From: SVTX01 sp045588675
GTDB lineage: Bacteria; Bacillota; Clostridia; Oscillospirales; CAG-272
Direction of reading: 5' to 3'
DNA length: 33,440 nt
Assembly (NCBI GenBank): GCA_045588675.1
Contig: JAZNER010000048.1
Coordinates: 1 to 33,440, forward strand
The notes under the pieces are model-generated. The model had not been told where the DNA came from and searched no databases. It worked only from the letters and a program-made list of their open reading frames with translations. Made by a program: the position numbers and the translations under genes. Numbering within the stretch: position 1 is the stretch's first letter; each line of letters starts with the position of its first letter. Below are positions 6,709 through 13,937 of the stretch, piece after piece.

Positions 6709-9700
6709 TTATTCCTCTATATCATTTTTATAAAAGATAGGTGTGCTGAGTACGCCCTCCGGCTTAAATCTGTATTCATAAGTCCATGAGCTGCCGTCGG
6801 TGCTCCAAGCCAACGGTCCACCCTTTACATAATATTTCTCGTCGGCGTTATGAAGCTCGCCAAAGCAGTTAAAGCGAGAAATATAAGCATTAACCGTAAT
6901 GGTGTGGTTTCCTGCCGTAAGCTCACCGAGGCTTACATGATAAGGCGAGTATGCAACCGTATTAGCTCGCTTGCCGTCAACATCAACCGTAATTACGCCT
7001 GCGCGGTAATGGGGAATTGAAATCGCTGCCAAGCATTTTTTATCACACTCAAAGGGAAGATGGTAGGATACGACGCCACCGTAGAAGGGCAAGCCCTGAG
7101 GAACTATATCACCAAATCCGATTTTTTCGGGAAGTGGAACTATCGTCAACAATCTACCTCTTACATTTACTCCAAAATTACCAAGAATATAGCAATATTC
7201 AATATTCGTTGTTTCGCCAAAGGGAAGCTTGATTGTTAGGGTGTTCTCTCCCTTTTTGATTGGCGGTAAAGCGGTTTTTCTGATTGCAATATCGGTGTAG
7301 AAGCCGAGGTCTTGATATTTTACCTTTTCGCCGTTAAAGGTGATTTCTGCAACATCAGCGTCCTCAAGCGCCAAAACAGGATTTGCATAGTCAATTTCGC
7401 TGTTTATTGTAAACTCAAGAGTTACAGTATGGTTGATAGGCTTTTTCGGAACAGACCAAGGCTGTGCAACTGCACCCTTGCGAAGTGGCAGGTTAGCCTT
7501 TGTTCGCAAAATTGTATCAAGACGGAGAAGCTCCTCTTTCTCTGCAAGCTCCTCGTTGTCAAGAGAGTAGCGTGCAACATCAAGAAGCAGTACGTTTGGC
7601 TCTGATAATGAGAAATTAACAGTATATGGCAGAGTGCCGTAAGGAATTGAAGCTATGGGCTCGCCGTATGTCAGCTCTGCGCTCGCGCAGTCGCCAAGGT
7701 GGATAAGCAGTGAATCGTAATCGTAGATGGCAGCTTTAATAATAGTTTTGCCGTTTTCGTGTCTATAAGAGATAGGTCTGATTGCGCCTGAAAGAGTGTC
7801 CCAAAGCTCAGGGATATATTCTCCGTCAACCGTGATATATATGCCCATAGACCTTGTTACATCTTTATTGTATGGCTCGTCACAATGCGCAACAAAGAGC
7901 CAACGACCGTCGTTGTCCTGTCTTAACTGATAAATCAAATTAGACGTCAGTTCTCCGTTGTACTGTCTGATTTCAACAGTTCTTTCGTTCTTCAACGCTT
8001 GGAGAAGCGCACCGTTGCTGAATGCAATTTGTTCGGACTCGTCGTACAGAGCTTTTCCTCGCTCAGATACAAGTGCGTTTTCATATTTGGGAGCATCACC
8101 CATAAATATAAGTCGTCCGCCTGCTGCCTTAAACGCTTCAAGGCGTTCAAGTGTTGAAGAACGGAGCGTTTCACACTCGGGAACAAGAATAACATCATAG
8201 TTCATTTCGCCGACAGCTAAGGGTGCGCCCGCAGTCTTACAAAGAGAGGGCAGGAGCGACTCGTCAATGTAGTCAAAGTCAAGGCAAGCTCTGAGCAACC
8301 ATTCGGTGACATTTGCAAAGTTTTCGTTTAGCTTAGCACGCTCGATTGAGGTTTGCTGAATAGGGCCAAAATGTAGCCAGTAGCTCTCAACAGGGTGAAT
8401 CATACCTATTTTAACAATAGGCTTACCGCGAGTCAGTGCGGTATTTACTCGTGCAAAATGGTCTTCAACATAGGAATATTCCTTATGCCAAGATGATTGA
8501 TAGGATATGGATGCGGGGTAATCTCGCTTCGAAACGCCCTTCATAGAAACCCAGGAAAGATGCTGAACGCGGGCAGTTACACCGAGTGCTGCCTGCCAGT
8601 CGCCGTGAAGCTTGTGGCCTCTGAAATCAAAATCCCAGCCTGTAACGCCGTACATTTCGCACATCATACCTGCTCTGCCGTATTGGTGAACAGCCGACTG
8701 AGCCTGCTTTGCGGTTGTAAACTCAAAGCCCGCAAAGAGCATATCTATACCGGGTAGAGAGAATGAACGATATGCACGCATACAGTCGCCGACGGTGAGT
8801 GTTTGATGGTGCAAGGATTGTTCAAACAGCATATGCCCTGTGAACAAAATTCCGTGCTCGTCGCACCATTTTCCGCACACATCGGGGAATGCGGTAACAA
8901 ATCTCTCTGCCACATGGTCGTGGAAATGGTATCTTACCTGAGAAATCTTGCCGTCAGGCAAATTCCAAAGCAATTGAGGAATGTTCTCAATCAAAGAATA
9001 ACCGTAGGTTGCCTTGAATGTATCCTCAAGATCGGGAGTCCATGGCATTTCTATTCTGTCCTTTGAATCGGGATAAGCCAAAGCTGTTTTTACTGCGAAT
9101 TGAGGCTCATCTGTAAAAATGCACGGAACGGTCTTGCCAAACTCGTCGCCGACAACTCTTGCATATGTTTCGTGAGTAATTTCAATAAACCTTTGAGTAG
9201 CGCGGGGATTGAGCATATCAATATAGGTTTGATTGTTAAATCTGGGAGTTTCAACGCCGGTTTCCATATAAGCCACCCAGCAGGTGCCCTCAGCAATCTC
9301 TCCGTCCTTTAACATTTTGTAGGATTTGAGAAATTGATTTTCGTCAAGCACGATGTCAAATCTGCCAAGCAAGGTTGACGCCGTTTTGGGAGTATAAGGC
9401 TCGGGGCACATTACCAAAAATCTCTGACGGAACTCGGGGTCTTTAGTAACATATCCTCCTGCGGCGCCCGAAGGCCAACGGTCCTCGTCGTAGAGCCAAG
9501 CCAGCATATTGTTCTTTTTAGCGTGGTCTGTGCATACGCGTATCAGGTGCATAAAATCGTCTGACAGATATTTTGTGGACATACCCGGACGGACATGCAT
9601 ATGGAAGCCGCCAAGTCCCATTTCCTTGAATATGTCAATTTGGCGGAGCAATTCTTTTTCATCAAGGTCGCAGTTCCAAGCCCAGAAGGGAGCGCCCCTG

Positions 9701-9771
9701 TATTCACTTGTTGGATTTTTAAAGAGCTCAAAATCAAGCTTTTTATTCTTTTTGTTATTTTCGTAAAGCAT
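6709..9771 (-). CDS. GH106-like glycoside hydrolase (putative alpha-L-rhamnosidase)
   Basis: A 1020-residue protein resembling the GH106 alpha-L-rhamnosidase group. N-terminal hallmarks are YRGAPFWAWNCDL (about residues 25-37), GFHMHVRPGMSTKYL, and LYDEDRWPSGAAGG (about 93-106), the equivalent of the family's YDExxWPSGxAGG. Beta-rich C-terminal segments look like carbohydrate-binding or jelly-roll domains. No signal peptide is visible, so it probably acts in the cytosol on imported oligosaccharides. The frame opens upstream at a GTG (9783), but GGAGG lies 5 nt before ATG 9771, which sets the start there. It has its own promoter and terminator and no transporter or regulator beside it. Exact sugar specificity is unknown. 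Confidence 0.75.
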   Translation of the reverse strand: MLYENNKKNKKLDFELFKNPTSEYRGAPFWAWNCDLDEKELLRQIDIFKEMGLGGFHMHVRPGMSTKYLSDDFMHLIRVCTDHAKKNNMLAWLYDEDRWPSGAAGGYVTKDPEFRQRFLVMCPEPYTPKTASTLLGRFDIVLDENQFLKSYKMLKDGEIAEGTCWVAYMETGVETPRFNNQTYIDMLNPRATQRFIEITHETYARVVGDEFGKTVPCIFTDEPQFAVKTALAYPDSKDRIEMPWTPDLEDTFKATYGYSLIENIPQLLWNLPDGKISQVRYHFHDHVAERFVTAFPDVCGKWCDEHGILFTGHMLFEQSLHHQTLTVGDCMRAYRSFSLPGIDMLFAGFEFTTAKQAQSAVHQYGRAGMMCEMYGVTGWDFDFRGHKLHGDWQAALGVTARVQHLSWVSMKGVSKRDYPASISYQSSWHKEYSYVEDHFARVNTALTRGKPIVKIGMIHPVESYWLHFGPIQQTSIERAKLNENFANVTEWLLRACLDFDYIDESLLPSLCKTAGAPLAVGEMNYDVILVPECETLRSSTLERLEAFKAAGGRLIFMGDAPKYENALVSERGKALYDESEQIAFSNGALLQALKNERTVEIRQYNGELTSNLIYQLRQDNDGRWLFVAHCDEPYNKDVTRSMGIYITVDGEYIPELWDTLSGAIRPISYRHENGKTIIKAAIYDYDSLLIHLGDCASAELTYGEPIASIPYGTLPYTVNFSLSEPNVLLLDVARYSLDNEELAEKEELLRLDTILRTKANLPLRKGAVAQPWSVPKKPINHTVTLEFTINSEIDYANPVLALEDADVAEITFNGEKVKYQDLGFYTDIAIRKTALPPIKKGENTLTIKLPFGETTNIEYCYILGNFGVNVRGRLLTIVPLPEKIGFGDIVPQGLPFYGGVVSYHLPFECDKKCLAAISIPHYRAGVITVDVDGKRANTVAYSPYHVSLGELTAGNHTITVNAYISRFNCFGELHNADEKYYVKGGPLAWSTDGSSWTYEYRFKPEGVLSTPIFYKNDIEE

Positions 9772-9803
9772 AGTTACCTCCACTGCCTTTACAATATATG
9801 ATA

Positions 9804-9832
9804 ATTATAAAATATATTTATATAAAAGTCAA
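9804..9832 (-). promoter_or_regulatory. Promoter of the GH106-like gene
   Basis: Read on the minus strand, TTGACT (9832-9827) and TATAAT (9809-9804) are separated by 17 bp. The gene starts 33 nt further on. It lies about 80 bp from the divergent promoter of the non-coding RNA. Confidence 0.8.
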
Positions 9833-9911
9833 TAGCAATTTGGTTTTTTAATAAATATTTTTGACAATTTAAGGCTTAGAAAAGATATAGAACAATTATT
9901 ACTGTAAATAC

Positions 9912-9940
9912 TTGACAAACCGATTTTTTTGGTTTATAAT
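9912..9940 (+). promoter_or_regulatory. Consensus promoter of a non-coding RNA
   Basis: TTGACA (9912-9917) and TATAAT (9935-9940) are both perfect consensus boxes with a 17-bp spacer. No plus-strand coding region follows for more than 4 kb; the neighbouring genes run on the minus strand. Transcription would start near 9947. Confidence 0.88.
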
Positions 9941-9946
9941 TAAAAT

Positions 9947-10160
9947 GTGAATAGAAAATTTAGGTCGTATTCAATTGACATCAAAAGAATATTCCGGCGG
10001 GTAAGGGAAGTGGTTAGCCTGATGCCTGTCAACAGTAATCCGTGGTTGCTGAAATAACATAAATTTGTATGTTTTCTTTGTTTTTTTGTTTTGTTTGTTT
10101 TTTACTTCCTTTCTATCTTGGAAAAATGCTACCACGGATGGCATTTTTCCTTTCTTTTTT
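9947..10160 (+). ncRNA. Structured non-coding RNA with a predicted loop-loop contact to its own terminator
   Basis: A transcript of about 205-214 nt is delimited by the consensus promoter and a terminator. TTGACA (9975-9980) can pair with TGTCAA (10027-10032) to close a purine-rich core with GGCGGGTAAGGGAAGTGG. Next, CAGTAA (10033-10038) pairs with TTGCTG (10046-10051), exposing the 7-nt loop TCCGTGG. A U-rich linker of about 60 nt (10070-10119) follows, with a weak hairpin AACATA/TATGTT at its start. The terminator loop contains CCACGGA (10132-10138), the perfect complement of TCCGTGG, so a kissing interaction or pseudoknot is predicted. No long frame is present. It does not show 6S, SRP, tmRNA or RNase P signatures that I recognise. 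The raiA-motif class is one candidate to test. Confidence 0.72.
10120..10160 (+). terminator. Terminator of the non-coding RNA, loop complementary to an upstream hairpin loop
   Basis: GGAAAAATGC (10120-10129) pairs perfectly with GCATTTTTCC (10141-10150), followed by TTTCTTTTTT. The 11-nt loop TACCACGGATG holds the seven bases that match the loop at 10039-10045. Confidence 0.85.
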
Positions 10161-10177
10161 GTTGTAAAATTATATGC

Positions 10178-10206
10178 AAAAATCCGAGCCGCAAGCTCGG
10201 ATTTTT
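10178..10206 (-). terminator. Terminator of trpB2 (bidirectional)
   Basis: AAAAATCCGAGC (10178-10189) and GCTCGGATTTTT (10195-10206) form a 12-bp stem around the loop CGCAA. On the minus strand it follows the trpB2 stop by 37 nt and ends in a U tract. Confidence 0.85.
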
Positions 10207-10243
10207 TTGTGAAATCGTATTTAATTTTTTAAGGTAGGTAAAT

Positions 10244-11614
10244 TTAAACCGTTGGCAATTTTTTTCTTGCAGCTTCAAGCTCAAAATCTGTGGGCACATA
10301 ATTTTCCATAACTCCGTTGTGGAATTTTTCGTAAGCCACCATATCAAAATAGCCCGTACCGGTAAGGCCGAAGACAATTGTTTTTTCTTCGCCTGTTTCA
10401 GTGCATTTTTTAGCCTCGTCAAGCGCCACCTTAATTGCGTGACTGCTCTCAGGTGCCGGCAAAATTCCTTCGACGCGGGCAAAATACTCAGCCGCCTCAA
10501 AGACATCTGTCTGATTAACTGAAACCGCTTCCATAAGCTTGTCGTGGTAAAGCTGAGAGAGCGTTGAGTTCATACCGTGATAGCGAAGACCGCCTGAATG
10601 GCTGGCACTTGGAATAAATGAGCTGCCAAGCGTGTACATTTTTGAAAGCGGACAAACCATACCCGTGTCGCAATAGTCATAGGCATAAATGCCGCGAGTA
10701 AAACTTGGGCAGGATGCAGGCTCGACTGCGATTATTCGGTAATCCGCCTCGCCTCTTATTTTCTCTCCCATAAAGGGAGCAATCAAGCCGCCGAGGTTTG
10801 AGCCGCCACCGGCGCAGCCGATAATTATGTCGGGCTTAATATTGTATTTATCAAGAGCGATTTTTGTTTCAAGACCGATAATTGATTGGTGAAGCATGAC
10901 CTGATTTAAAACGCTTCCGAGAACATAGCGGTATCCCTCGCTCTCGCTCGCCTTTTCAACTGCTTCGGATATAGCACAGCCAAGACTTCCTGTAGTTCCC
11001 GGGTGCTCCGCCAGAATTTTTCTGCCGACTGCGGTTTCACTTGATGGGGAAGGGGTGACTGATGCGCCGTAGGTCCTCATGACCTCACGACGATGCGGCT
11101 TTTGCTCGTAAGAGCATTTAACCATATAAACCTTGCAATCAAGTCCGAGATAAGAGCATGCCATCGAGAGCGCTGTGCCCCATTGTCCCGCGCCTGTTTC
11201 GGTCGTAACGCCGACAAGCCCTTGATTTTTAGCGTAATATGCTTGCGCGATTGCAGAATTCAGCTTGTGGCTTCCGCTTGTGTTGTTACCCTCAAATTTA
11301 TAGTAAATCTTGGCGGGTGTTTTGAGCTTTTCCTCAAGACAGTAGGCGCGTACTAAAGGAGCGGGGCGGTACATCTTATAAAAGCTTCTTATTTCTTCTG
11401 GAATTTCAAAATAAGGGGTAGTGTCGTCAAGCTCCTGCTTTATAAGCTCATTGCAAAAAACTCCCGACAATTCTGCCGCCGTCATAGGCTTTTTAGTTTC
11501 GGGGTTGAGCAGGGGCGCGGGCTTATTTATCATATCGGCGCGAAGATTATACCACGCTCGCGGCATCTCGCTTTCTTCAATATAAATTTTGTAGGGAATT
11601 TTGTTCTCAGACAT
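10244..11614 (-). CDS. trpB2: Tryptophan synthase beta-like enzyme, TrpB2 type
   Basis: A 456-residue pyridoxal-phosphate enzyme. It condenses indole, or possibly another nucleophile, with serine or phosphoserine to form tryptophan. Visible features are GNNTSGSHKLNSA with the PLP lysine K117, TETGAGQWGTALS (indole-side loop with the conserved glutamate), and the glycine-rich phosphate loop GCAGGGSNLGG. The length and N-terminal extension (IPYKIYIEESEMPRAWYNL) fit the TrpB2 subgroup, which does not pair tightly with TrpA. No other trp gene is nearby, so it likely salvages indole or backs up a trp operon elsewhere. The start at 11614 follows AAGGAAGG. A promoter and a 140-nt leader precede it; no T-box sequence is seen. 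Confidence 0.92.
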   Translation of the reverse strand: MSENKIPYKIYIEESEMPRAWYNLRADMINKPAPLLNPETKKPMTAAELSGVFCNELIKQELDDTTPYFEIPEEIRSFYKMYRPAPLVRAYCLEEKLKTPAKIYYKFEGNNTSGSHKLNSAIAQAYYAKNQGLVGVTTETGAGQWGTALSMACSYLGLDCKVYMVKCSYEQKPHRREVMRTYGASVTPSPSSETAVGRKILAEHPGTTGSLGCAISEAVEKASESEGYRYVLGSVLNQVMLHQSIIGLETKIALDKYNIKPDIIIGCAGGGSNLGGLIAPFMGEKIRGEADYRIIAVEPASCPSFTRGIYAYDYCDTGMVCPLSKMYTLGSSFIPSASHSGGLRYHGMNSTLSQLYHDKLMEAVSVNQTDVFEAAEYFARVEGILPAPESSHAIKVALDEAKKCTETGEEKTIVFGLTGTGYFDMVAYEKFHNGVMENYVPTDFELEAARKKLPTV

Positions 11615-11645
11615 AATTTGTGCCTTCCTTTCGTGGTATTTTGGT

Positions 11646-11713
11646 CGGGCGAAAACAAAAAATGTCCAGCATCAGCTGGGATAGGAAAAATCGAAATTCT
11701 GATATGCCGCCCG
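11646..11713 (-). promoter_or_regulatory. Structured leader of trpB2
   Basis: On the minus strand, CGGGCG (11713-11708) can pair with CGCCCG (11651-11646). Inside lies CCAGC (11679-11675), loop TGAT, GCTGG (11670-11666), followed by ACATTTTTTGTTTT, which resembles a weak intrinsic terminator. No T-box motif and no Trp-rich leader peptide was found. A regulatory role is possible but unproven. Confidence 0.4.
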
Positions 11714-11754
11714 GCACGTTTCTTCTGCAATTACAGTTTATTAAAGATGCTCTT

Positions 11755-11783
11755 ATTATATCACTTATATATTCGTTTGTCAA
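11755..11783 (-). promoter_or_regulatory. Promoter of trpB2
   Basis: On the minus strand, TTGACA (11783-11778) and TATAAT (11760-11755) are both perfect and 17 bp apart. The coding start is 140 nt downstream, leaving room for a leader RNA. Confidence 0.88.
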
Positions 11784-11850
11784 TACAAAACAAGAAAAAA
11801 TATTTTAGTGTTTTAAAGTGATAAAATGTCAAAAAATCAATAAAAAACAG

Positions 11851-11900
11851 TTCAGGGCTGCCACACCTGATTTTTCAATCAATTAAACGGTAGCCCTGAA
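11851..11900 (-). terminator. Terminator of the MATE operon
   Basis: TTCAGGGCTGCC (11851-11862) and GGTAGCCCTGAA (11889-11900) form a 12-bp stem with one G-T pair. The 26-nt loop holds a second small hairpin, TGATT/AATCA. On the minus strand the stem is followed by CTGTTTTTTATTG, and it lies 23 nt after the MATE stop. Confidence 0.75.
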
Positions 11901-11923
11901 GCTAAGACTATAAGTGCGTAGTA

Positions 11924-13294
11924 TTAATTTGTTTTTTTATCGAAGCCATGAATCCAATCGGAGCAATTATAGTAAATCAGATAAATGACAGAGCTGATTG
12001 CCCAGGTCAGCGGATATGCCCAATAGATATAACCGATTTCGCCCAAAAAATGCTTAACCAGCGTGATATATGCTATACGGAGCGCACACCAAATTGATAA
12101 CATAACAAACATTGGAACAAAAGCTTTGCCTGCTCCTCGGCAGACGGCGGCGATTGCGTGCGAGAGAGCTAGCAGGCAGTAGAAGAGCGAAGCGGTACGA
12201 GCCTGTTTTACACCAAATGCTATTATTTCTGCCGAGTCTGAAAAGAAGCCGATCAATTGCGGTGCGAAAATATACACCAGAATACCGATAAGCTCTGCGG
12301 CGATCACTGCCGAGAAAATACCAAATCTCGCACCCTTCCTTGCCCGTTCATATTGCTTTGCTCCTAAATTCTGGCTGACAAAGGTTGTCGTTGCCATATT
12401 AAAGCTGACTATGGGCAGAAATCCAAAGCCTTCAATTTTCGCATGAACGCCATAAGCGGTGGTTGCAAAATTTCCAAAGAAATTTATCTGCTTCAGTACA
12501 ATTACATTTGCAAAGGCAATTACCGAGTTTTGCACACCAGATGGCAGACCGTTTTTTATAATTTCAAGCAGCATATCCTTGTGCATTCGGAGCTTGTTAA
12601 ATTCAATAGTGAAAATATTGCCTTTTTTACAAAGGTAAATCAAGCATAGTATAACACTTACAAATTGCGAAATTCCCGTGGCCAATGCAGCCGACCAAAC
12701 GCCCCACTTTAATACTCCGATAAACAGGTAGTCAAGAACGATGTTTATAATTGATGAAGCAATAAGATAATAAAGAGGACGGCGGCTGTCGCCGAGAGCA
12801 TTCATAATTCCGCGGCAAATGTTGTACATAACAAGAGCAATTCCGCCGATAAAATACCATCTGAAGTAATCAATGGCATATGGAAGAATTTCGGGAGCAG
12901 TATCCATCCAAGTAAGAAGCGTCGGAGTGAATATAATACCCACGACAGTCAGAACTGCACCGCAAATCAAACCGAAAACAATATTGGTATGGATTGCCCT
13001 TGATACATTGTTCGCCTTGCCCGCTCCGAAGTATCGGGAGATTACAATTCCCGCACCCATAGCCGTTCCGTTGAAAAAGCTGACTAGAAGAAAAATCAGA
13101 GTTCCCGACGAGGTGACAGCGCCCATAGCGTCCTCACCCAAAAATTTTCCAACGATAAATGCGTCAGCCGTGTTGTATAGCTGCTGGAAGGTTTGGCTTA
13201 TAAATATTGGCAGGGCAAATGTAATAAGCTGCCAATAGATATTGCCCTTTGTCATATCTTTGACCGCGTTGTTTTTTATTGCTTGAGAATTCAT
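11924..13294 (-). CDS. MATE family efflux transporter
   Basis: A 456-residue membrane protein of the MATE family, which expels cationic drugs or metabolites using Na+ or H+ gradients. The N-terminal segment FALPIFISQTFQQLYNTAD followed by AFIVGKFLG is the family hallmark, and 12 hydrophobic stretches run through the protein in two similar halves. A GAG-type central repeat begins near FGNFATTAYGVHAKIEGFG. The start at 13294 has AAGGA placed 6-7 nt upstream. The gene begins 13 nt after the stop of an unknown small gene, so both are one operon. The substrate cannot be told from sequence. Confidence 0.93.
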   Translation of the reverse strand: MNSQAIKNNAVKDMTKGNIYWQLITFALPIFISQTFQQLYNTADAFIVGKFLGEDAMGAVTSSGTLIFLLVSFFNGTAMGAGIVISRYFGAGKANNVSRAIHTNIVFGLICGAVLTVVGIIFTPTLLTWMDTAPEILPYAIDYFRWYFIGGIALVMYNICRGIMNALGDSRRPLYYLIASSIINIVLDYLFIGVLKWGVWSAALATGISQFVSVILCLIYLCKKGNIFTIEFNKLRMHKDMLLEIIKNGLPSGVQNSVIAFANVIVLKQINFFGNFATTAYGVHAKIEGFGFLPIVSFNMATTTFVSQNLGAKQYERARKGARFGIFSAVIAAELIGILVYIFAPQLIGFFSDSAEIIAFGVKQARTASLFYCLLALSHAIAAVCRGAGKAFVPMFVMLSIWCALRIAYITLVKHFLGEIGYIYWAYPLTWAISSVIYLIYYNCSDWIHGFDKKTN

Positions 13295-13307
13295 TTTGTA
13301 TCCTTAA

Positions 13308-13817
13308 TTATCTGATAATTGTTTTGTTTATAGCACCGGAAAAGCTTGTGATTACAAATCTTCCTTTAAGACGGGTCAGCTTTCGGCGGAAGGGTGAGAG
13401 AGGAGTTGAGATTTTTTCTGTAAATTTCTCGTATTCCTCACTCATATCGTCCTTATCTCCCGTGAGCGCAAAGATTTGAGTTAAATACGGCTTTCCCATA
13501 CCTATATCCTCGTTGTCACGCCACGCGAGCACGAAAATGATTTTGTCATTGATTACATCATTGATGGCATCTACCGCAAGAGATACAGCTATCGGCTTAT
13601 CTCCCGTAATATTGTGAAATTGACCAACCGACAAACTGCAGCCACGCTCGCTTATATCAAGTGCGATAGGCATACCTTCAAGCGAACGGTCTGTCATAAT
13701 TATTTCGCAGAATTCATTACCCGATTTGTCAACATCATAAATTACCTTTTTGTCAAAGGTGGGAAAAAGCTTTTGAATATAGCTTATCTTTTCTTCCAAA
13801 TTCATTTTTGTATCCAT
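13308..13817 (-). CDS. Uncharacterised 169-aa protein
   Basis: No family was recognised. The product is soluble, acidic in its first two thirds and basic at the C terminus (RRKLTRLKGRFVITSFSGAI). The middle contains SVGQFHNITGDKPIAVSLAV and a hydrophobic strand IIFVLAW, suggesting a small alpha-beta fold. The frame is open to 13883, but that extension is the 114-nt repeat seen also before dnaB. GGAG, formed by the repeat edge, lies 6 nt before ATG 13817, so the start is placed there. The gene sits between the OGG1-like gene and the MATE gene and is probably co-transcribed with both. Confidence 0.75.
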   Translation of the reverse strand: MDTKMNLEEKISYIQKLFPTFDKKVIYDVDKSGNEFCEIIMTDRSLEGMPIALDISERGCSLSVGQFHNITGDKPIAVSLAVDAINDVINDKIIFVLAWRDNEDIGMGKPYLTQIFALTGDKDDMSEEYEKFTEKISTPLSPFRRKLTRLKGRFVITSFSGAINKTIIR

Positions 13818-13823
13818 ATTAAT

Positions 13824-13937
13824 CTCCATTTCGCCGCTTTTGCGGCGGCACAAATACAATCGATGAATTTTGCCGAAAGGCAAAATTCGCGCGTGAAAAA
13901 GTTAATTTACCTATAAGCAGTAAGTAAATTTCGCGCT
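13824..13937 (-). repeat. 114-nt three-hairpin repeat, copy A
   Basis: This copy matches 22825-22938 over the same 114-nt length at most positions. Landmarks on the plus strand are CGCCGC/GCGGCG, the hairpin GAATTTTGCC-GAAA-GGCAAAATTC, and the shared block TTAATTTACCTATAAG. On the minus strand it fills the gap between the OGG1-like gene and the unknown gene, and its end ATGGAG supplies the SD of the latter. Confidence 0.85.

Noticed and set aside
8497..8757. Several plus-strand frames of 70-100 codons inside the GH106-like gene.
   Set aside because: They lie antisense to a strongly supported long gene, lack SD sites and have no recognisable domains.
9947..10160. The non-coding RNA as a cobalamin or FMN riboswitch.
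   Set aside because: GGGAAG and CCGGCGGG-like words appear, but the ordered consensus boxes of those classes are missing and no gene follows on the same strand.
10129..10506. A 125-codon minus-strand frame overlapping the end of trpB2.
   Set aside because: It overlaps trpB2 in another frame, runs into two terminators and has the biased Lys/Leu/Arg content of a shadow frame.
11530..11730. A 66-codon frame starting in the trpB2 leader as a possible leader peptide.
   Set aside because: It starts with TTG, has no Trp codons, overlaps the trpB2 start in another frame and lacks a good SD.
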